DNA of 9,537 nt from UBA1731 sp963653155 (GTDB lineage Bacteria; Verrucomicrobiota; Kiritimatiellia; RFP12; UBA1067), in assembly GCA_963653155.1 (NCBI GenBank), contig CAVJWR010000115.1, forward strand, positions 1-9,537, written 5' to 3'. Below are positions 1 to 5,027 of the stretch, in pieces. Numbering within the stretch: position 1 is the first letter of the stretch; every line of letters starts with the position of its first letter. The notes under the pieces are model-generated. The model had not been told where the DNA came from. It saw only the letters and a list, made by a program, of their open reading frames with translations, and ran no database searches. Both the position numbers and the translations under genes were made by a program.

Positions 1-75
1 ATGCTCAAGCAATCCCTGCGCAACGCCCGCACCGACCGTTCCGAATCCAAGTATACCTACTCCAACTTCTTTCAT
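1..75 (-). CDS. hom: Homoserine dehydrogenase, N-terminal fragment
   Basis: Only the first 25 codons are present; the gene runs off the left edge. They begin MKEVGVGILGFGTVGAGV, which carries the Rossmann nucleotide-binding glycine pattern (G10, G12, G15) in the GFGTVG form typical of homoserine dehydrogenase. This enzyme reduces aspartate semialdehyde to homoserine with NAD(P)H in threonine and methionine synthesis. The start at 75 is supported by an AGGAG box at 90-86 on the minus strand, 10 bases upstream. An earlier ATG at 83 reads only three codons to a stop, so it is not the start. The gene is divergent from the 181-1087 gene. Other NAD(P)-binding oxidoreductases cannot be fully excluded from 25 residues, but the match in spacing and residues is close. 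Confidence 0.82.
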   Translation of the reverse strand, partial: MKEVGVGILGFGTVGAGVAQGLLEH

Positions 76-105
76 CGCCTCATGTCTCCTAAAAAATTTT
101 TGCGT

Positions 106-134
106 ATCATACCATGATTTCGCACTTGCGGCAA
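106..134 (-). promoter_or_regulatory. Promoter for the homoserine dehydrogenase gene
   Basis: On the minus strand TTGCCG (134-129) lies 17 bases before TATGAT (111-106), and the -10 is preceded by TGG, giving an extended -10. Predicted transcription start is near 99, leaving a leader of about 25 bases that contains the AGGAG box. Predicted from consensus only. Confidence 0.55.
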
Positions 135-154
135 ATGCGTTTTCCGTCTATAAT
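126..154 (+). promoter_or_regulatory. Promoter for the 181-1932 gene pair
   Basis: TTGCGG (126-131), a 17-base spacer and a perfect TATAAT (149-154) form a sigma-70 type promoter, with transcription expected to start near 161. Its -35 box overlaps the -35 box of the divergent promoter by three bases (129-131), inside the near-palindrome TTGCGGCAA, so the two promoters probably compete for polymerase. Confidence 0.65.
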
Positions 155-180
155 ACGAATGTTTTTCGTTTTGGAGCATA

Positions 181-1087
181 ATGGAGTCGAAGAAAATGGC
201 AAATCTCAAGAAACCGCTGGTGGCATCAATCGCAATCCTGGCTGTCGTTGCAGGGGCATTATACGGGGCGCTCCTGCTGATGCGGGAAGATCCGGAGCAG
301 GCAAAGGCCACCCAAAAGGCGGTTCGCAAAGAGTTCCGCGCCACGCCGATGGACGAGATGGCGAAGCGCCTCCGCAGGCTCACCGACGAGCGCAGCATNN
401 NNNNNNNNGCGCAGCATCTCCGTCACGGCCAAGAAGTCCTTCCCGTTCGTGTCCGTATGCTACGGGCCGAAGATTCCATACGATTCCATCGGCCTGCTCG
501 CGGAAGAGGCGTTCCTGAAGCTCACGGGCGACACGAAGTCCGAAAAGGCCGACACCGACCGCCGCATTAGGGAACTCATCGACTTCTCGCAGCATCTCAT
601 CGGCACGAAGAAGCTGTCCGAATCCGAGAAGAACTCCCTGTGCGAGCGCCGCCTTGACGGATACTTCCTGATAGGCGACTACGATGGCGCGATCAATCTC
701 CTTGAGGGCGAAGGGATCGCCGGCCGCTCCGAAGGCTGGTGCAAGAGCACCGCCGCCAAGCTGCGAGCACACAAGGCAATGGAGGCGAAACAGAACAAGG
801 AAGCCATAAGTCAGTTGCTCGTGTTCATCGACTACATGCTCTCAAGCGAGATGGAGGATTTCGAGGATTCCGACCCCGCGAACGGCGTGATATATTCCCG
901 CGAATGGGTTGCCGCGAAGAACTACATGAGGTGCAAGGCCCTTGCCGAAGCCGATGGCGACGCAAAGGGCGCGTCCGAATTCGAGGCCAAGGCCAAGCCG
1001 CTCTACAAGGCCGCCCTCGACAAGGCCAAGGAAGACAACGTCTCCCTTGAAGAGCTCAAGAAAGAAATGAAGTCGTACGGTCTGTGA
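181..1087 (+). CDS. Membrane-anchored protein of unknown function (interrupted by an artificial N gap)
   Basis: I do not recognise this gene. Residues about 8-34 form one hydrophobic segment after a lysine-rich start, so the protein is probably an inner-membrane signal anchor with a soluble, mostly helical, charged C-terminal domain facing the periplasm. Helices with alternating Ala, Leu, Lys and Glu (after about position 650) could be TPR-like, but no motif is clear. The reading frame shifts across the Ns at 399-408. Removing the Ns and one copy of the 9-base duplicate on either side (390-398 and 409-417) gives a continuous 295-residue protein, so the break is an assembly artefact. ATG 181 has GGAG only 4 bases upstream; ATG 196 has GGAG at 183-186 with a 9-base spacer and is an equally good start. 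The stop overlaps the next start as GTGA, implying co-translation. Confidence 0.75.
399..408. other. Run of ten Ns, probably an overlap misrepresented as a gap
   Basis: The nine bases GCGCAGCAT end just before the Ns (390-398) and are repeated just after them (409-417). Collapsing the duplicate and deleting the Ns restores one open frame reading D-E-R-S-I-S-V-T. The contigs therefore most likely overlap and no sequence is missing. Confidence 0.85.
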
Positions 1088-1932
1088 AGTTCGTCTACCT
1101 GTTCATTGATGGCGTTGGCATCGCACCTCCTTCGCCCGATAACCCGGTGAACCCCGAGGTGTGCCCTGCGCTTTGCAGGCTGATCCATGACCACGGGAAG
1201 CCCATAGACGCAAATCTTGGGGTGCCTGGCCTTCCGCAGTCCGCCACGGGGCAGACCACAATGTTCACTGGCGTCAATGCATCCCAGTTCATGGGGCGGC
1301 ATTGCGAGGGGTTCCCCGGCCCCGGACTTAGAGATTTGATCGGCAGAAGCAACCTGTTCCTCAAGCTGAAGGAGATGGGCAAGAAGGTCAAATTTGCGGA
1401 TGCGTACCTCGTGGAGTCCGCCGACGAGCTTGAGGCAAGGCGGTTCAAGTCCGTGACTACGGTCATGGCCCTCACGATGCCGGAGACGGTCTCCACGGTA
1501 TCGGATCTCGCCGAGGACAACGCCGTGCTTCAGGACCTCACCCGCGAGACGATACGTGACAGGTATCCCGACATTCCCGTCATAGACCCGGAAGACGCGG
1601 CAAGGCACCTGTTCGACATAATAAGCGCGAACGACTTCACCCTATTCGAGTATTTCCAGACGGATGTCGCCGGCCACTCGATGGACTACGAACGCGCATG
1701 CGCGGTGCTTCGCGAGTACGATGCATTCCTCGCCACGCTCATGCGCTTCACCGAAGCGGCTGGCGTGACGCTTCTGATGACGTCTGACCACGGAAACATC
1801 GAAGCCGTAAACGAGCGCGGCCACACGCGGAATCCCGTCCCCTTCATCGCATTCGGCCCGAAAGAGTCGGAAATCCGCGACCGGGTGAACTCACTCACGG
1901 ATGTCACTCCGACGATTCTTGCTTTCATATAG
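1084..1932 (+). CDS. Alkaline-phosphatase-superfamily metalloenzyme related to cofactor-independent phosphoglycerate mutase
   Basis: The 282-residue protein starts at a GTG that overlaps the previous stop by four bases. It shows the metal-site motifs of the phosphoglycerate mutase/phosphopentomutase branch: FIDGVG with D9; SATGQTT (53-59), which probably supplies the nucleophilic threonine (T55 or T58); TDVAGH (D194, H198); SDHGN (D235, H236); and H247 in GHTRNPVP. Two divalent metals are expected in the active site. It is much shorter than bacterial GpmI (about 510 residues) or archaeal-type ApgM (about 400), so it keeps the metalloenzyme core with only a small insert and may act on a different phosphorylated substrate. 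It is coupled to the anchored protein upstream and diverges from hom; ApgM-like proteins have been proposed as alternative homoserine kinases, which makes the context suggestive. The fold assignment is firm; the substrate is unknown. Confidence 0.85.
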   Translation: MKFVYLFIDGVGIAPPSPDNPVNPEVCPALCRLIHDHGKPIDANLGVPGLPQSATGQTTMFTGVNASQFMGRHCEGFPGPGLRDLIGRSNLFLKLKEMGKKVKFADAYLVESADELEARRFKSVTTVMALTMPETVSTVSDLAEDNAVLQDLTRETIRDRYPDIPVIDPEDAARHLFDIISANDFTLFEYFQTDVAGHSMDYERACAVLREYDAFLATLMRFTEAAGVTLLMTSDHGNIEAVNERGHTRNPVPFIAFGPKESEIRDRVNSLTDVTPTILAFI

Positions 1933-1938
1933 GTGTTA

Positions 1939-1966
1939 GTTGGTAGTGGGTAGTTGGTAGATGGTA
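1939..1966 (+). repeat. Tandem heptamer repeat, left arm (GTTGGTA type)
   Basis: Four consecutive 7-base units, GTTGGTA, GTGGGTA, GTTGGTA and GATGGTA, start seven bases after the stop at 1932. Bases 1939-1953 are perfectly complementary to 2055-2069 in the right arm, so transcribed RNA could fold into a long imperfect hairpin over the intervening 100 or so bases. Confidence 0.85.
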
Positions 1967-2005
1967 GGTTTTAGTGAATCAACCAATAGCCAAATGACTA
2001 AATTC

Positions 2006-2033
2006 AATCGCAAATCGTAAATCGCAAATGCCA
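2006..2033 (+). repeat. Tandem heptamer repeat (AATCGCA type)
   Basis: Units AATCGCA, AATCGTA, AATCGCA and the diverged AATGCCA follow in a strict 7-base period. The last part, AATCGCAAATGCC (2020-2032), recurs inverted at 4578-4590, also beside a tandem repeat, so it appears to belong to a dispersed repeat family. Confidence 0.75.
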
Positions 2034-2040
2034 CCCATTT

Positions 2041-2082
2041 CTACCCACTACCATCTACCCACTACCAACTACCATCTACCCT
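2041..2082 (+). repeat. Tandem heptamer repeat, right arm (CTACCNN type)
   Basis: Six units follow without interruption: CTACCCA, CTACCAT, CTACCCA, CTACCAA, CTACCAT and CTACCCT. They are the inverse of the left arm at 1939-1966. The block ends two bases before the ATG at 2085 and occupies the place where a ribosome binding site would normally be. Confidence 0.88.
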
Positions 2083-2084
2083 CC

Positions 2085-2975
2085 ATGAACTGCTGTAGAC
2101 TTTGCCCAAGATCGTGCGGAGTGAACCGCGAAGCGGGAGAGACCGGATTCTGCGGAGCCGGTGTGTGCCCCCGCGTATTTCGCTGGGGACCCCACTTCGG
2201 AGAGGAACCGCCGCTTGTCGGCAAGAACGGCAGCGGTTGCGTATTCTTCTCCAGATGCACGATGAAGTGCATATACTGCCAGAACTCGCCGTGGAGCTGG
2301 GGCGGCAAGGGTGACGACATGACAACCGAAAGGTTGACGGGAATACTCCGCGACCTTGCCGTGAAGGACAGATGCGGCAACTGGAATCTCGTGTCGCCCA
2401 CGCCATATCTGCCGTACATACGCGATGCGGCTACGGCCTTGCGCCATGAAGGCATAAGGCTACCATTCGTGTGGAATTCGTCTGGCTACGAGTCTGCGGA
2501 AGTCCTGGAGGAATATGGGGATCTGTGCGACACCGCCCTCTTCGACCTGCGCTATTCGCGCAACGAAACCGCCATTTCGGCAAGTGCCGCCCCAAGGTAC
2601 GTGGAGGCGGCTCGTTCGGCCATAGGCTGGGCATTCAAGAGGGATCGCCCAAAGCCAGATGTCCCTCAGCTGATTGTGCGCATACTCGTCCTTCCGGGAC
2701 ATTCCGACGAGGCGATAGAGAACCTCGCCTGGCTCGCCACGGAGCTGTCCCCGGACATTCCAGTATCCATAATGAGCCAGTTCACACCCGCGTACCGCGC
2801 AACCGACACGGAACCGTTCAACCGCAAGGTATCAGAGGATGAGTACGAATCCGTCACCGAGGCGGCGGCAGACTTCGGTTTCGAGAACGGCTGGATACAG
2901 GGATACGAGGCGGCAGACCCGTCACTGGCACTGCTCGGCGAAAATATGCAGGGTGGGCATGGTTGCGTTTCATAG
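2085..2975 (+). CDS. Radical SAM protein of the PflX type (COG1313-like)
   Basis: This 296-residue protein has the radical SAM cluster motif CX3CX2C (C58, C62, C65, followed by QN), which binds the 4Fe-4S cluster that cleaves S-adenosylmethionine. The N-terminus has a second cysteine cluster (C3, C4, C7, C11 in CPRSCGVNR, then C23 and C28), the signature of PflX, a family related to pyruvate formate-lyase activases. The substrate protein of this family is, to my knowledge, not established, and no glycyl radical enzyme lies nearby. I chose ATG 2085 because the alternative ATG at 2028 would translate the tandem heptamers as an unnatural His/Tyr/Pro-rich leader. No Shine-Dalgarno sequence precedes 2085, since the repeat abuts the start codon. 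No separate promoter is obvious; it may be read from upstream through the repeat region. Confidence 0.85.
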   Translation: MNCCRLCPRSCGVNREAGETGFCGAGVCPRVFRWGPHFGEEPPLVGKNGSGCVFFSRCTMKCIYCQNSPWSWGGKGDDMTTERLTGILRDLAVKDRCGNWNLVSPTPYLPYIRDAATALRHEGIRLPFVWNSSGYESAEVLEEYGDLCDTALFDLRYSRNETAISASAAPRYVEAARSAIGWAFKRDRPKPDVPQLIVRILVLPGHSDEAIENLAWLATELSPDIPVSIMSQFTPAYRATDTEPFNRKVSEDEYESVTEAAADFGFENGWIQGYEAADPSLALLGENMQGGHGCVS

Positions 2976-2991
2976 CCCTTTTTGCTACAAT
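2963..2991 (+). promoter_or_regulatory. Promoter for the YebC-family gene, inside the 3' end of the radical SAM gene
   Basis: TTGCGT (2963-2968), a 17-base spacer and TACAAT (2986-2991) preceded by TGC (an extended -10) lie 49 bases before the ATG at 3040. The -35 box falls within the last codons of the preceding gene. The spacing and -35 sequence match those of the promoter at 126-154. Confidence 0.55.
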
Positions 2992-3039
2992 ACGTCATCT
3001 TTTTCTACAACAGAAATCTAACAATAGGAGCGGACAAAA

Positions 3040-3804
3040 ATGTCAGGTCACAGCCATTGGGCGACAATCAAGCGCGCGAAAGGCGCGGCAGATGCCAAGA
3101 AGGGAAAAATCTTCTCTAAGCTTGGAAAGGAAATCACCATCGTCGTTAAGGCGAAGGGTGGCGATCCTGACAACAACCCCACCCTCCGTACGCTCATCGC
3201 AAAGGCGAAGGCGGCGCAGATGCCTAACGACAACATCGAGCGCGCCATCAAGAAAGGCACGGGCGAGCTTGAGTCCGCAGCCCTTGTCGATGCCCAGTAC
3301 GAAGGCATCAAGGGAGGCGTTGCGCTCGTCGTGAACGTCCTTACGGACAACAAGAACCGCGCTGCCGCAGAAGTTGGCAACGTCTTCAAGAAGAACGGCA
3401 TCGAATTCGCGAAGCAGGGAAGCGCGACCCGCCTCTTTGACCGTCTCGGGCAGATCATGATCCCGGCGGCAGATGGCGTGACCGAGGATAAGGTGATGGA
3501 AGTCGCCCTTGATGCCGGCGCCGAGGACGTGACCACCGAGGATGGCGGCTTCACGGTCAAGTGCCAGCCGAACGACTTCACCACCGTGCTTGAGGCGATC
3601 AAGACAAGCGGCATCGGCGTTGATGAGGAGAATTCGGAGATCGGCCTTGTGCCGAACATGATGAACCCCGTCTCGGATGTCGCGGCGGCAAAGGCCATCA
3701 ACAAGTTCGTGGATATGCTTGAGGATCTTGAGGATGTCCAGGATGTCTACACGAACATGGAAACGACCGACGAGGTTGATGCCGCGCTTGAGGCAGAGGG
3801 CTAA
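3040..3804 (+). CDS. yebC: YebC/TACO1-family protein
   Basis: The 254-residue protein begins MSGHSHWATIKRAKGAADAK, the near-invariant start of the YebC/TACO1 (DUF28) family, and continues with the conserved NPTLRTLIAKAKAAQMPNDN region (about residues 46-65). Family length is about 240-250 residues, so it is complete. The family was long annotated as a transcriptional regulator; work on TACO1 and bacterial homologues points to a role on the ribosome, helping translation through difficult stretches such as polyproline. It is cytoplasmic. The start is fixed by AGGAG at 3026-3030, nine bases upstream. It has its own extended -10 promoter and a strong terminator, so it is probably monocistronic, without the frequent ruvC neighbour. 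The C-terminus is Asp/Glu-rich. Confidence 0.95.
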   Translation: MSGHSHWATIKRAKGAADAKKGKIFSKLGKEITIVVKAKGGDPDNNPTLRTLIAKAKAAQMPNDNIERAIKKGTGELESAALVDAQYEGIKGGVALVVNVLTDNKNRAAAEVGNVFKKNGIEFAKQGSATRLFDRLGQIMIPAADGVTEDKVMEVALDAGAEDVTTEDGGFTVKCQPNDFTTVLEAIKTSGIGVDEENSEIGLVPNMMNPVSDVAAAKAINKFVDMLEDLEDVQDVYTNMETTDEVDAALEAEG

Positions 3805-3828
3805 GCTCCCATTCAATGCGCTAATGGA

Positions 3829-3866
3829 AAATGGGTTGTGGAATTTCCACAACCCATTTCTTTTTT
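3829..3866 (+). terminator. Rho-independent terminator after yebC
   Basis: AAATGGGTTGTGG (3829-3841) pairs perfectly with CCACAACCCATTT (3847-3859) around a short loop, followed by C and six Ts (3861-3866). On the minus strand the hairpin is followed by TTTT, so it may also stop transcripts of the convergent 3907-4548 gene, less efficiently. Confidence 0.93.
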
Positions 3867-3870
3867 GCGG

Positions 3871-3901
3871 CTGTGCCAGAAAGATTCCGTATCCGGCACA
3901 G
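3871..3901. repeat. Small inverted repeat between convergent genes
   Basis: CTGTGCC (3871-3877) and GGCACAG (3895-3901) form a 7-bp stem with a 17-base loop, six bases downstream of the minus-strand stop codon. There is no T tract on the minus strand, so it is not a classical terminator but could protect that transcript's 3' end. Confidence 0.4.
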
Positions 3902-3906
3902 TCTGA

Positions 3907-4548
3907 TCATTTCGCCTTCGGACTTTCCCCGGTGGCATCGAGTATCCAAACCGCATCCTCCCGGCATGGATGATCTTTGTCCGTACAGAGGTGCTGTAGG
4001 ATCGGCAGTCTCGCCTGATCGCTCCGATTCAGCATGTCGTTGAAGATCGTCGCCAGCACGTCCCGATCTTGCGACTTGTCCAGAAGGATCCCTGCCAACA
4101 TCATTACGTTCTCGTCAGGGATAAGGTTCAGCGCACGGTGCAGGCATTCATCCTTCATTCCATCTGGCACCCGACAGAATGCCTTGCGGAATTCATCGAC
4201 ATCCTTCATGGACACCCCGCCCGGATGCGGATCCGTCCAGCGGTCAACCACGGCATCAAAGGCATCCGCCTCGCGACGGCCATCGTCGACCGAGACGTCA
4301 CCGTCGCCGCCATCCGATGGCTCGTCAGATGAACTGGAGCAGGACGCATCAGCTTCAACATTGGCAATCGTTTGCCTGTCTGCCATGCTACGCACGGGTC
4401 GCGTACCGCACCCCTTCTGTTCCCGCTCCATTATGGGCGAAGTGCCGCCACGAGGCACACCATCCCTCTCCAGCTTTTGGCAAAACGCCAATGCCAAGGC
4501 GAGGATCACAATCAGAGCCGCACAAATGATGAAGAGCACACGTTTCAT
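3907..4548 (-). CDS. Signal-anchored protein of unknown function
   Basis: I cannot name this 213-residue protein. It starts MKR followed by a hydrophobic segment (residues 4-22), so it is probably inserted in or exported through the inner membrane. C23 follows LAF, which is not a canonical lipobox because phenylalanine sits at -1, so a lipoprotein is possible but not supported. Residues about 24-95 are low-complexity and rich in Ser, Asp and Gly (SCSSSSDEPSDGGDGD). The C-terminal 115 residues look folded and helical, with KDECLHRALNLIPDENVMML and a final HPCREDAVWILDATGE segment, vaguely like HEAT-type helical repeats. The acidic linker plus compact domain suggests an extracytoplasmic protein. 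It is transcribed alone, convergent with yebC. Its extended -10 lies only 9 bases before the ATG and there is no Shine-Dalgarno sequence, so the mRNA may be leaderless or nearly so. Confidence 0.8.
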   Translation of the reverse strand: MKRVLFIICAALIVILALALAFCQKLERDGVPRGGTSPIMEREQKGCGTRPVRSMADRQTIANVEADASCSSSSDEPSDGGDGDVSVDDGRREADAFDAVVDRWTDPHPGGVSMKDVDEFRKAFCRVPDGMKDECLHRALNLIPDENVMMLAGILLDKSQDRDVLATIFNDMLNRSDQARLPILQHLCTDKDHPCREDAVWILDATGESPKAK

Positions 4549-4557
4549 TGTTTGCGA

Positions 4558-4566
4558 ATTATATCA
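4558..4566 (-). promoter_or_regulatory. Extended -10 promoter for the 3907-4548 gene
   Basis: On the minus strand TGA (4566-4564) directly precedes a perfect TATAAT (4563-4558). No good -35 is visible 17 bases upstream (GCAAAT). The -10 ends 9 bases before the ATG, placing the transcription start within a few bases of the start codon. Confidence 0.6.
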
Positions 4567-4597
4567 GAAATGTAGAAGGCATTTGCGATTGCATGAT

Positions 4598-4629
4598 GAG
4601 GTTGAGAAGTTGAGAGGGTGAGGAGGTGA
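4598..4629 (+). repeat. Tandem octamer repeat
   Basis: Four consecutive 8-base units, GAGGTTGA, GAAGTTGA, GAGGGTGA and GGAGGTGA, form a purine-rich block on the plus strand. It is flanked by GGCATTTGCGATT (4578-4590) and AATTTACGATTT (4631-4642), the reverse complements of words in the 2006-2033 heptamer block, linking the two intergenic repeat regions. Confidence 0.7.
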
Positions 4630-4654
4630 GAATTTACGATTTCATTGATGATTT

Positions 4655-4858
4655 GGTAGGGCGGTTTCGATGAAACCGCCGTCTGCCGTGGCGAAATATC
4701 CCCCGAACGAAGTGAGCCGCGCATGCGGTCGCTAGAGGGGTGCGCCTCGCCGTCGTGCATGGTGCGGGAGGGTCGCAGTTTACTGCGACCGCCGACAACC
4801 CACGGACGCAATGAATTGCGTACCTACCATGGCGGCGGTTGGGGAGAACCGCCCTCCC
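4655..4858. repeat. Array of four related hairpins with conserved flanks and variable stems
   Basis: Two copies run forward. The first has GGTAGGG at 4655, stem GGCGGTTTC/GAAACCGCC at 4660-4680, and CCGCCG at 4676-4681. The second has GGGAGGG at 4766, stem GGTCGCAGT/ACTGCGACC at 4771-4790, and CCGCCG at 4789-4794. Two copies are inverted: one has stem ACGCAAT/ATTGCGT at 4806-4821 with CCTACC at 4823-4828; the other has CGGCGG at 4833-4838, stem GGCGGTT/AACCGCC at 4834-4853, and CCCTCCC at 4852-4858. Flanks are conserved while stem sequences differ but remain self-complementary, as in REP-like extragenic elements. The array fills most of the space between the anchored protein gene and hsdR; no coding potential is seen. 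Confidence 0.75.
4700..4740. other. Possible nested hairpin between repeat copies
   Basis: CCCC within 4700-4704 can pair with GGGG (4737-4740), enclosing AGTG/CGCT (one G-U pair) and CCGC-GCAT-GCGG (4717-4728). It sits between the first two hairpins of the array. The pairing was found by eye and no energy was computed. Confidence 0.35.
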
Positions 4859-4913
4859 GCTTTCCTAAAAGCAGCCTTTCACCATATCAGCCCATGCACA
4901 AATCGGCGAGAAA

Positions 4914-4922
4914 TGGTATAAT
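4914..4922 (+). promoter_or_regulatory. Extended -10 promoter of the hsdRMS operon
   Basis: TGG followed by a perfect TATAAT (4917-4922) makes an extended -10. The candidate -35 (ATGCAC, 4894-4899) is poor. Transcription would start near 4929, giving a leader of about 60-100 bases depending on the hsdR start. A short ORF (4948-5004, 18 codons) lies in this leader without a clear ribosome binding site. Confidence 0.55.
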
Positions 4923-5027
4923 TTACGATAGTTTTTGAAACGAAAAGATGACAGGAAAAAACAAAAGCACCCGACAAACGCCAAGGGCGCAATGGCTGCG
5001 TTAGCAACCGAGAAGTTAGAGGCGAAG

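Noticed and set aside
72..398. Minus-strand open frame of 108 codons
   Set aside because: It covers the divergent promoter region and the start of the anchored-protein gene, and ends as MRR-stop within the hom leader. It is the antisense shadow of a better gene.
1939..2082. CRISPR array
   Set aside because: The repeats are 7-base tandem units without spacers, far shorter than CRISPR repeats, and no cas genes are present.
2028..2084. N-terminal extension of the radical SAM protein from ATG 2028
   Set aside because: It would translate the tandem heptamers (THYHLPTTNYHLPS), and PflX-like proteins begin close to the CPRxCGVNR cluster, which starts right after ATG 2085.
3043..3852. Minus-strand open frame of 269 codons opposite yebC
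   Set aside because: It is longer than yebC itself, but yebC is an unmistakable family member with a ribosome binding site and terminator; the antisense frame also spans the terminator. Long antisense frames are common in GC-rich genes.
4034..4621. Plus-strand open frame of 195 codons
   Set aside because: Antisense to the anchored-protein gene, Ser/Arg/Pro-rich with no motif, and it runs into the octamer repeat.
4598..4858. Insertion sequence or transposon remnant
   Set aside because: No transposase coding or target-site duplication is visible; the hairpins and octamers fit non-coding extragenic repeats better.
4723..4938. Plus-strand open frame of 71 codons before hsdR
   Set aside because: It lies across the hairpin array and the hsdR promoter and has no ribosome binding site or recognisable content.
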